5,514 nucleotides of DNA, taken from contig JAJYGY010000230.1 of the NCBI GenBank assembly GCA_021790555.1, forward strand, positions 1 through 5,514, given 5' to 3'. The position numbers and the translations under genes were made by a program. The stretch is from a bacterium. GTDB lineage: Bacteria; Oederibacteriota; JAJYGY01. Positions 1 through 4,852 of the stretch are shown in pieces. The stretch's first letter is position 1, and each line of letters starts with the position of its first letter. The notes below the pieces were generated by a model, which saw only the letters and a program-made list of their open reading frames with translations, had not been told where the DNA came from and did no database searches.

Positions 1-2
1 TC

Positions 3-158
3 AACCAAGTGATCACCCTGGCCGTGGCTGAAAAGGTGTCGGCGCTGCTGGCCGAGGACTATATCGAAGCGAGAGCGAAACGGGGCAGCCGCGCCAAATT
101 TTTGAAGGCGATGGCAAAGGTGGGAAACGCGGAGCCGGATCCCCGGGACCGGATTTGA
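3..158 (+). CDS. Small antitoxin-like protein, C-terminal part (5' end outside window)
   Basis: An open frame enters from the left edge and ends at TGA 156-158, giving the last 51 residues of a protein. The visible part begins NQVITLAVAEKVSALLAEDY and ends in an acidic/proline tail, EPDPRDRI. It is one predicted amphipathic helical segment, rich in Lys, Ala and Glu, with no membrane helix. From memory, the pattern of a short helical protein ending in a 'V-x-x-x-EP-x-x-x-DR' tail resembles small antitoxin-like or hypothetical proteins found in several bacterial groups, but I cannot name the family. No toxin gene follows on this strand; the next gene is an MFS transporter 68 nt away. A partner, if any, must lie upstream. 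The reading frame is fairly secure; the function is a guess. Confidence 0.5.
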   Translation, partial: NQVITLAVAEKVSALLAEDYIEARAKRGSRAKFLKAMAKVGNAEPDPRDRI

Positions 159-226
159 CCGGCCCCTGAATCATCCTGGCCGGAGGCTTCTCCACCCCCC
201 GCATTCAAAAGGATCGTCGTCCAGGC

Positions 227-1432
227 ATGTCAAAACGGTTGTCCGGCAAAACTTCCGGGCTGAAGCCCGGGCCCCTTCCGCTGGCGCTGGGCTGGGCCGC
301 CTTCGTGGGACTGGGCATGCCGGACGGCATGTTCGGGGTGGCCTGGCCGACCATGCGCCTGGGCTTCGGCGTGCCCATCGACGCCATCGGGTGGGCCATG
401 GCCGCGGGCACGGCCGGGTACCTGGCCGCCAGTTTTTCGTGCGGAAGGGTCCTTGCCAGGATCCCGGTGGCCGGCTTCCTGGCCCTGTCCTGCGCCTGCG
501 CCGGGGCGGCGCTGGTGGCCGACTGCCTGGTGCCCTCCTGGGCCTGGTTCGCCCTGGTGAGCCTGGCCCTGGGCCTGGGGGCCGGGGGCATCGACGCGGG
601 CCTCAACACGCACCTGGCCGCGGAAAGGGGGCCCCGGGAGATGCACTGGCTGCACGCCTGTTTCGGCGTGGGCGCGACCCTGGGACCCTTCCTGATGACG
701 GCCTGCCTGCGCTCCCTGGGCGGCTGGAGGCCGGGCTACCTGGCCGTGGGCGGACTGCAGCTGGCCCTGGCCGCGGCCTTCGCCCTGTCCCTGCCCGTGC
801 GGCCGCGGCCGGCGGAGGCGGGTAGGCGCCGGCCGGGCCCGCGGCGGGGCGGGGGCCCGCCCCTGCTTGAGACTCTGGCGCTCCCGTCGGCCTGGACGGG
901 CATGCTGCTGTTCTTCCTGTATTCGGGCGCGGAAATCTCGCTGGGATTCTGGGCCTACACCATCCTCACCCAGGCCAGGGGCGTGCCGCCCGCGGCCGCC
1001 GGGATGCTGGCGGGCGGCTTCTACGCCATGTTCACCCTGGGCAGGATCCTTTCCGGATTCTATTCGCGCCGCCTTTCGCCGGACAGCATCGTGCTGGCCG
1101 CCCTGGTGGTGGGCCTGGCCGGCTCGCTGCTGCTGTGGCTGGACCCCGGCCCGGTCCTGAGCCTTTCGGGCATGGTGCTGACGGGTTTCGCCGTCGCCCC
1201 GGTGTTCCCGTCCCTGGTGTCGGGCACCCGGGACCGGGTGGGCCGCCGGCACGCGGGCAACGCCGTGGGCATGCAGATGGCCGCGGCCGGCCTGGGCGGG
1301 GCCTGCCTGCCCGCGCTGATGGGCGTGCTGGCCAGGCGCGTTTCCGTGGAGGCCATCACCGGCGCCCTGCTGGCCCTGTTCGCGGCCGTGCTGCTGGCCT
1401 TTCTGGCGGCCCGGCGGGCGGGCCGGCCTTGA
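227..1432 (+). CDS. MFS transporter, 12 transmembrane helices
   Basis: A complete 401-residue major facilitator protein of the inner membrane, expected to move a small solute by proton-coupled or facilitated exchange; the substrate cannot be read from the sequence. About twelve hydrophobic helices are visible (roughly residues 17-35, 52-74, 80-98, 104-123, 142-162, 170-190, 222-246, 254-278, 285-305, 310-330, 345-368, 374-395). A basic, Arg/Gly/Pro-rich central loop (191-215) separates the two six-helix halves. Helix 1 has GMPDGMFGVAWP (30-41), helix 4 has GLGAGGIDAGLNTH (116-129), and helix 5 has MHWLHACFGVGATLGP (139-154). These blocks are familiar from the sugar-permease-like (FucP-type) branch of MFS. 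The C half has FTLGRILSG (269-277). ATG 227 is the first start and leaves a short polar N-tail; the nearest Shine-Dalgarno-like run, AAAAGGA (207-213), is rather far away. The gene appears monocistronic, ending 31 nt before the antitoxin gene. Confidence 0.9.
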   Translation: MSKRLSGKTSGLKPGPLPLALGWAAFVGLGMPDGMFGVAWPTMRLGFGVPIDAIGWAMAAGTAGYLAASFSCGRVLARIPVAGFLALSCACAGAALVADCLVPSWAWFALVSLALGLGAGGIDAGLNTHLAAERGPREMHWLHACFGVGATLGPFLMTACLRSLGGWRPGYLAVGGLQLALAAAFALSLPVRPRPAEAGRRRPGPRRGGGPPLLETLALPSAWTGMLLFFLYSGAEISLGFWAYTILTQARGVPPAAAGMLAGGFYAMFTLGRILSGFYSRRLSPDSIVLAALVVGLAGSLLLWLDPGPVLSLSGMVLTGFAVAPVFPSLVSGTRDRVGRRHAGNAVGMQMAAAGLGGACLPALMGVLARRVSVEAITGALLALFAAVLLAFLAARRAGRP

Positions 1433-1457
1433 TTCATTTCCATTACCATGGTAATGT
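1429..1457 (+). promoter_or_regulatory. Candidate promoter of the toxin-antitoxin operon
   Basis: TTGATT (1429-1434) and TAATGT (1452-1457) are separated by exactly 17 nt and could be -35 and -10 elements, matching consensus at about 4 and 3 of 6 positions. Transcription would then start near 1464, which is the antitoxin ATG itself. That fits the absence of any Shine-Dalgarno sequence before that ATG and would make the mRNA leaderless. The -35 overlaps the transporter stop codon. This is inference from weak hexamers. Confidence 0.3.
1441..1456. promoter_or_regulatory. 16-bp perfect palindrome, likely antitoxin operator
   Basis: CATTACCATGGTAATG is a perfect inverted repeat (8-bp arms, no spacer) ending 7 nt before the antitoxin ATG at 1464. 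AbrB/VapB antitoxins commonly bind palindromes at their own promoter and repress the operon with the toxin as co-repressor. A half-site-like copy, CATGGTGAT (1463-1471), repeats CATGGTAAT (1447-1455) at a 16-bp step. The palindrome is seen directly; its role as operator is inferred from position. Confidence 0.6.
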
Positions 1458-1463
1458 GATGGC

Positions 1464-1721
1464 ATGGTGATCGCGACTTCCAAATTGACGGCCCAGGGCC
1501 AGGTTTCGGTGCCCTCGTCCGTGCGCAAGAAGCTGGCCCTGGCCCCGGGTTCCATCCTGGAATGGGAGGAGCAGGGCGGCCGCATCCTGGTGCGCCGCGC
1601 CGGCCGGTATGACAACCAGGACCTGCACCAGGCCCTTTTCAGGCGCCCCCCCCGGCCCAGGTCGCTGGAGGACCTGAAGGAAGGCCCGCGACGGCACGCG
1701 AGGCGGCATGCGCGCCATTGA
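1464..1721 (+). CDS. vapB: AbrB/MazE-type (VapB) antitoxin
   Basis: An 85-residue antitoxin that should bind DNA as a swapped-hairpin dimer, repress its own operon, and neutralise the VapC ribonuclease encoded next to it. The N-terminal SpoVT/AbrB fold is clear: SKLTAQGQVSVPSSVRKKL (6-24), then LAPGSILEWEEQGGRILVRR (26-45). The C-terminal tail (46-85) contains AGRY, DLHQALF and a PRSLEDLKEG block ending in an Arg/His-rich stretch; such tails wrap round the PIN toxin. Length and layout are normal for the family. ATG 1464 is chosen because upstream ATGs run quickly into stops; GTG 1467 is an alternative. There is no Shine-Dalgarno sequence. Its last 14 nt overlap the toxin gene, which suggests translational coupling. 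Confidence 0.9.
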   Translation: MVIATSKLTAQGQVSVPSSVRKKLALAPGSILEWEEQGGRILVRRAGRYDNQDLHQALFRRPPRPRSLEDLKEGPRRHARRHARH

Positions 1722-2091
1722 CACCAACGTGCTGGTGCGCCTGATGGCGCGCGACCACCCGGCCCAGTTCCAGGCGGCCGAGGCCTTCACGGCGCCGGGT
1801 GCCTGGGTGTCGCACGTTGTCTTGGCCGAGGCCGTGTGGGTGCTGGATTCGGTGTATGGCCTGGGGCCTTCCGAGATCGCCACCGGGCTTCGCGTGCTTC
1901 TGGACCACAAAAGCCTCACTCTGCAGGACCCCCCCGCCGTCGAAGCCGCCCTGGAACTCTACCGCCGCAGGCCTGGCCTGGGCTTTTCCGACTGCCTCAT
2001 CCTTCAGACCGCCCGCCTGGCGGGCCACCAGCCCCTGGGTACCTTTGACCGCGACCTCGGCCGCGCGCCCGGCGCCCAAAGGATCCCGTGA
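1708..2091 (+). CDS. vapC: VapC-family PIN-domain toxin (ribonuclease)
   Basis: A 127-residue PIN-domain protein, the expected toxin of the pair. VapC toxins are Mg2+-dependent endoribonucleases that cut tRNA or rRNA and arrest growth when the antitoxin is lost. The four acidic positions of the active site are all visible: D5 in AIDTNVLVR, E41 in VLAEAVWVL, D95 in GFSDCLILQTA, and D114/D116 in GTFDRDLG. The toxin therefore looks intact. Length is typical (about 125-140). It starts at ATG 1708 inside the antitoxin gene, with GAGG at 1700-1703 as a closely spaced ribosome binding site, and overlaps the antitoxin by 14 nt in another frame. It ends at TGA 2089-2091; 187 nt without a gene follow. 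The target RNA cannot be inferred. Confidence 0.92.
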   Translation: MRAIDTNVLVRLMARDHPAQFQAAEAFTAPGAWVSHVVLAEAVWVLDSVYGLGPSEIATGLRVLLDHKSLTLQDPPAVEAALELYRRRPGLGFSDCLILQTARLAGHQPLGTFDRDLGRAPGAQRIP

Positions 2092-2164
2092 GGCTTCAAG
2101 GCCTCCGGTTCCCGCCCCTCCCCGGAATCCCCTTGCCACCCCGCGCCGGGCGGCTTAGCCTTTT

Positions 2165-2182
2165 GGCGGGGCATGCCGCGCC
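2165..2182. repeat. Imperfect 18-bp palindrome in the spacer after vapC
   Basis: GGCGGGGCATGCCGCGCC is two 9-bp arms with one mismatched pair, centred on GCATGC. It lies in the 187-nt spacer between vapC and the small exported protein. It could be a regulator site or part of a weak hairpin, but no T-run follows. In GC-rich DNA this may be chance. Confidence 0.3.
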
Positions 2183-2278
2183 GCCTTGGTTGGGACGAAG
2201 GCCCCCGGAAGTCCCCGTCCATTCTGCCGGAATTCGGCGCAACCCGTTCCCCTTCCTTTCTCGACGCACGGAGGTACC

Positions 2279-2560
2279 ATGAAAAGGTCCATGTTCGCCG
2301 TCATCGCCGCGGGATCGCTGGCCCTGGCCGGATCGGCCCTGGCGGCCCGGCCGGCCCGCAACATCAGCTGGAAGCGCCACCGCAACCTGGCCGCGGCCCA
2401 GGCCCTGGTGGCCAAGGCCTACGCCAAGATCGAGGCGGCCCAGAAGGCCAACGAGTTCGACCTGAACGGACACGCCAAGAAAGCCGAGCAACTGCTAAAC
2501 GAGGCAAGCCAGGAACTGAAGGCCGCCGCCACGACGGCCAATGTCAAGGACGCCAAGTAG
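2279..2560 (+). CDS. Small exported helical protein, function unknown
   Basis: A 93-residue protein with a clear Sec signal peptide: MKRS, then a hydrophobic core, ending ALAGSALA at residue 22, leaving about 71 mature residues for the periplasm. The mature part is almost wholly helical, rich in Ala, Lys and Glu: RHRNLAAAQALVAKAYAKIE (33-52), then AQKANEFDLNGHAKKAEQLL (54-73), then a third helix to about 88. The signature 'NLAAAQ...KI-AAQ-ANEFD-GHA-KA--LL--A--E-K-AA' is one I associate with small conserved periplasmic proteins of proteobacteria and others with no assigned role. ATG 2279 is preferred over upstream starts because GGAGG (2270-2274) sits 4 nt before it and the signal peptide begins there. 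It is followed after 22 nt by a small membrane protein gene, probably in one transcript. Confidence 0.8.
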   Translation: MKRSMFAVIAAGSLALAGSALAARPARNISWKRHRNLAAAQALVAKAYAKIEAAQKANEFDLNGHAKKAEQLLNEASQELKAAATTANVKDAK

Positions 2561-2582
2561 CCGCGGCGGGCAGGAGGGGACG

Positions 2583-2843
2583 ATGCCAGTCAAAAAAGGA
2601 AGGGTCCGTGGGGACGACAGGGAGGCTTTGGACAGGGAAGCCAGGTGGGAGGAGCCCCGGGTGGTGAAGAAGGTGCACCACCATCACCACGGCGGGGCGC
2701 TGTATTTTCTGGGCATGATCGGCGCGGCCGTGTACTTCCTGCAGCACGCCACGGGCTGGTGGGGCCTGGCGGTGGCCCTGCTCAAGGCCCTTGTCTGGCC
2801 GGCCTTTCTGGTCTACCGGCTCCTGGGCCTGACGGGCCTCTGA
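2583..2843 (+). CDS. Small two-helix membrane protein with a natural five-histidine run
   Basis: An 86-residue protein. A charged N-tail (1-31, many Arg/Lys/Asp/Glu) leads to HHHHHGG (32-38), then two hydrophobic segments, LYFLGMIGAAVYFLQ (40-54) and about GLAVALLKALVWPAFLVYRL (61-80), joined by a short HATGWW turn. Both termini are probably cytoplasmic. The layout (basic tail, His/Gly patch, 'YFLG-IGA--Y--Q-A--WW', 'LKA-VWPAFLVY') matches, from memory, small unnamed membrane proteins widespread in bacteria; the function is unknown. ATG 2583 follows AGGAGGGG (2572-2579) at normal spacing, which rejects the longer frame opening at 2541. The stop codon lies in the loop of a long hairpin. The His run is encoded by cac/cat codons and is native, though it might bind metal. 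Confidence 0.8.
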   Translation: MPVKKGRVRGDDREALDREARWEEPRVVKKVHHHHHGGALYFLGMIGAAVYFLQHATGWWGLAVALLKALVWPAFLVYRLLGLTGL

Positions 2844-2862
2844 GCCCGTCAGGCCCGGGAGC
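2819..2862. terminator. Long hairpin between convergent genes, stop codon in loop
   Basis: Positions 2819-2837 pair with 2844-2862: 19 base pairs with a single G-U wobble (2824/2857) and a 6-nt loop, CTCTGA. The + strand gene's TGA (2841-2843) is in the loop, so the left arm is coding. The hairpin ends 5 nt from the stop of the convergent cupin gene (2868-2870). Being symmetrical, it can fold in RNA from either strand. Neither side has a proper U-run (the + side reads CGGCCCTCACTTTCCC), so it may be a shared terminator of the U-poor type or a 3'-end stabiliser. Confidence 0.65.
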
Positions 2863-2867
2863 GGCCC

Positions 2868-3257
2868 TCACTTTCCCTGCCAGTCCACCTGGATCTCGGG
2901 AAGGCGGATGCCGTCGCCCTTGCTCAGGTCGCCTTCGGCCTGGAAGCAGAGGAAGGTGATGCCCTCGCCGCCGGCCTTCCAGGCGCGCTTGACGCCGGGC
3001 GCCACGCGAAGCACGCTGCCTTCCTTGACGGGCAGCAGTTCGCCGTCCAGGGAGAAGTGCCCGCCGCCGGCGAGCACCACGTAGACTTCCTCGTGCCGCT
3101 TGTGGTCGTGCACGAAGGGCGCGGTCTGGCCGGCCGGAAACCGGTTGAACGAGATTTCGGCCGAGGCCAGGGCCAGGCTCTCGCGGCTGAACTTCTTTCC
3201 GTCCCACTTGGCCAGCGGCCCCATCTCACCCAGCGTGTATCCCTTGGCGTTTTCCAT
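2868..3257 (-). CDS. Small single-domain cupin protein
   Basis: A 129-residue cytoplasmic beta-barrel protein of the cupin superfamily; enzyme, sugar-binding or regulatory roles are all possible. Cupin motif 1 is present: PAGQTAPFVHDHKRHEEVYV (41-60), giving likely metal ligands H50, H52 and E56 or E57, followed by AGGGHFSLDGE. Motif 2, EGSVLRVAPGVKRAW (79-93), keeps the G and P-G, but the usual histidine before the aromatic is Arg91. I recall related cupins with Arg here, so this may be a subfamily trait and not damage. ATG 3257 is chosen for its strong AAAGGAG site 5 nt upstream; a longer in-frame extension to 3419 is rejected as low-complexity. It lies downstream of the TPR gene and the VOC remnant on the same strand, and ends against the shared hairpin. 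Confidence 0.85.
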   Translation of the reverse strand: MENAKGYTLGEMGPLAKWDGKKFSRESLALASAEISFNRFPAGQTAPFVHDHKRHEEVYVVLAGGGHFSLDGELLPVKEGSVLRVAPGVKRAWKAGGEGITFLCFQAEGDLSKGDGIRLPEIQVDWQGK

Positions 3258-3354
3258 GGTTTCTCCTTTGGAAGAAGGTTCCTTTTCCAGATAAACGCAG
3301 TTTCCGGCCGGATGGCTTTGCCAGGGGGCGCGGAAAACGGCGCGCGGGGGGGCT

Positions 3355-3566
3355 TCAGTCCCCTGCCTTCCACTTCGGGTCGAAGGCGACCTCCCGGCGG
3401 CTGTCGACGTCGTGGCCAAGGCTCATTTCGGTGGGGCTGGGAGGTCCGGCTGGAATCCGCTCCCCACCACGCCGGGCGTTTCCAGGCCCAGGCCGTCGCG
3501 GTAGAACTGAAGCGACTTCTCCAGGTCGTCCACGCCCAGGGTCACCACGGTGATCCGTGCCCTCAT
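3355..3566 (-). pseudogene. Decayed glyoxalase/VOC-family gene (two deletions, one frameshift)
   Basis: The first 39 or so residues from ATG 3566 are an excellent VOC-family N-terminus: MRARITVVTLGVDDLEKSLQ followed by FYRDGLGL. The frame then stops at 3423-3425 after 47 residues. In another frame, codons around 3444-3391 read PSPTEMSLGHDVDSRREV, which matches the middle of the same family, and run directly into AFDPKWKAGD and TGA (3357-3355), which resembles the C-terminal end. Full-length members are about 125-140 residues; only about 70 remain. The parsimonious reading is two internal deletions, the first with a frameshift. The start has a strong GGGGAGGA site and its ATG overlaps the TPR stop as ATGA. 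The remnant's own stop overlaps another ATG (3426) in the same way. A short expressed peptide is possible, but catalysis is not. Confidence 0.7.
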
Positions 3567-4630
3567 GGTTTGTCCTCCCCGTCGGTGGTCCCGGCCAGCA
3601 CGCCGCGGGCCTCGCGGGCCAGGGCCTTGTCCGGCCCCTGGGCCAGCATGGCCCATTGCCGCCGGGCCAGGGCGTCCTGCCCGGCCGCGGCGTAGGCCCT
3701 CGCCAGCAGCCGGCGGGCCGGGCCCAGGTCCATGGCGACGTACCTGGGCGGCCGCCAGCCGGCGTCCCACTGGTCGCAGACCTGCTTCAGCAGGGCCCTG
3801 GCCTGGGGCTTGTCCAGGCCCAGGCCCAGGGATTCGTCCACGGCGTAGCGCACGTAGTAGTAGTCCACGGGGTAGCGGTGGTAGACTTCGCTCACGGTGG
3901 GCAGGCCGGCGGGGAAGTCCTTCAGTTCCTCCGAATAGATCCGGGCCAGGCAGGCCCGGGCCGGAAAGGCCGCGTAGGTGGCCTTTTGGGCGCAGAGTTT
4001 CAGCAGGCGCAGGCCCTCGGGCACGCTGCCGTGCAGGTTGAGCAGGAACTGGAACCAGCCCGACATGCGGCCGCAGTAGTATTCGTACTGGCCCAGGCCC
4101 AGGTAGGCGTCGTACAGGCTGGGGTCCATGCGCACGGCCTGGCGCAGGTCGGCGGCGGCCCCGGTGCCGTCCAGGTAGGCGCGGATGACCGACCCGCGCG
4201 CCATCTCCACCAGCCCGCGGGTGCCCAGGCAGCCTCCCTGGTAGAGCTTTCCGCAGGCGTCCTGGCGCTCGCGTTCGAAGGCGTCGGCCAGCTTCCGGCA
4301 GCGCGAGGCCACCTTGTCGAAGCGGCGGTACAGGGCCCGGGAGCTCTGCCCGGCCTTCAGGCGTTCCTGGATCTCGGTGAGCAGCACGCCTTCCATGAAC
4401 ACCAGGGGCAGGGGATGGTTGGGGGCCATGGCCACGGCCCGGGCGGTGAGGCTTTCCGAGACGGCGAATTCCAGGTCGTTGCTGGCGTCCTGGCCGCGCT
4501 GAAGCAGGGCCATGCAGGCCGCGGAAGGGAGGTCCGGGGGCGGCGCGGTCAGGTAGGCCTGGCCGGCCCAGGCGGGAAGCCCGGCGGCCAGGAAAGACAG
4601 CAGCAGTGCGGCTGGGAAGCGCGTCAGCAT
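3563..4630 (-). CDS. Exported TPR-like helical-repeat protein, cysteine-rich
   Basis: A 355-residue protein with a Sec signal peptide (MLTRFPAALLLSFLAAGLPA, cleavage likely after AWA at residue 22). The mature part is alpha-helical and TPR/SEL-like: helix pairs around 48-95, 100-125, 157-188, 201-232, 240-256, 274-289 and 303-345. Recognisable blocks are AVRMDPSLYDAYLGLGQYEY (165-184), ACLARIYSEELKDFPAGLP (226-244) and RRLLARAYAAAGQDALARRQ (306-325). From memory, the 'DAYLGLG-Y-YY-G---GW' block recurs in uncharacterised exported TPR proteins of didermal bacteria. Eight cysteines (39, 111, 126, 134, 186, 213, 227, 285) in an exported protein could form disulfides. ATG 4630 is preferred over an in-frame start at 4777 because the signal peptide begins there; its ribosome binding site is poor. 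It probably leads an operon with the VOC remnant (ATGA overlap) and the cupin. Likely a scaffold or envelope protein; partner unknown. Confidence 0.8.
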   Translation of the reverse strand: MLTRFPAALLLSFLAAGLPAWAGQAYLTAPPPDLPSAACMALLQRGQDASNDLEFAVSESLTARAVAMAPNHPLPLVFMEGVLLTEIQERLKAGQSSRALYRRFDKVASRCRKLADAFERERQDACGKLYQGGCLGTRGLVEMARGSVIRAYLDGTGAAADLRQAVRMDPSLYDAYLGLGQYEYYCGRMSGWFQFLLNLHGSVPEGLRLLKLCAQKATYAAFPARACLARIYSEELKDFPAGLPTVSEVYHRYPVDYYYVRYAVDESLGLGLDKPQARALLKQVCDQWDAGWRPPRYVAMDLGPARRLLARAYAAAGQDALARRQWAMLAQGPDKALAREARGVLAGTTDGEDKP

Positions 4631-4852
4631 GTCGGGCCCGAGAGGAAATTCAACCGCGACAGGATAGGACGGAAGCGCGGGAAGGGCAAGAAAAAGCGGG
4701 GGGCAAGGGCCGCCGTTTTCCGGTATAATCCAGTCAGAAAAAAGGAGAATTTCGAATAATTTGTAAATTGATTTCAAATTTTGTAACTCAAAATCCGACT
4801 ATTTTTTTGCGCCACTGCTAAAACTGCTTAAACTTGATGGGTGAGCGGCGCC
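4631..4852. promoter_or_regulatory. Divergent intergenic region with AT-rich core
   Basis: This 222-nt spacer separates the - strand TPR operon from the + strand repeat-protein gene. About 100 nt (4735-4834) are only about 30 % GC, in strong contrast to the flanks. TATAAT (4724-4729, + strand) is a perfect -10 hexamer without a convincing -35; read on the other strand the same spot gives TATACC, so it might serve both genes. TTTGTAA occurs twice (4760-4766, 4780-4786) at a 20-bp step. AATTTG (4758-4763) and CAAATT (4775-4780) form a short inverted repeat. A 9-bp step repeats ACTGCT at 4814 and 4823, with ACTTGA at 4832. A promoter region is likely; the exact elements are guesses. Confidence 0.45.

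Noticed and set aside
159..183. CCGGCC/GGCCGG inverted repeat after the first gene as a terminator
   Set aside because: Only six pairs with a 13-nt loop and no T-run; expected by chance in such GC-rich DNA.
230..1615. Long - strand frame of 461 codons opposite the transporter and antitoxin
   Set aside because: Its product is Gly/Arg/His/Gln-rich without domains or membrane segments. It is the antisense shadow of GC-rich codons in two well-supported + strand genes.
2683..2697. Five-histidine run as a cloning tag or vector contamination
   Set aside because: It is internal, has five residues with mixed cac/cat codons, and lies in a protein whose flanks match a natural small membrane protein family.
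3258..3419. N-terminal extension of the cupin
   Set aside because: The added residues are low-complexity and overlap the VOC remnant in another frame; ATG 3257 has a strong ribosome binding site.
3557..4759. Long + strand frame of 400 codons opposite the TPR gene
   Set aside because: Low-complexity Gly/Gln/Val/His product with no recognisable fold, while the - strand has a signal peptide and helical repeats.
4631..4777. N-terminal extension of the TPR protein to an ATG at 4777
   Set aside because: It would bury the signal peptide behind 49 residues encoded in the AT-rich promoter-like region, and it has no ribosome binding site.
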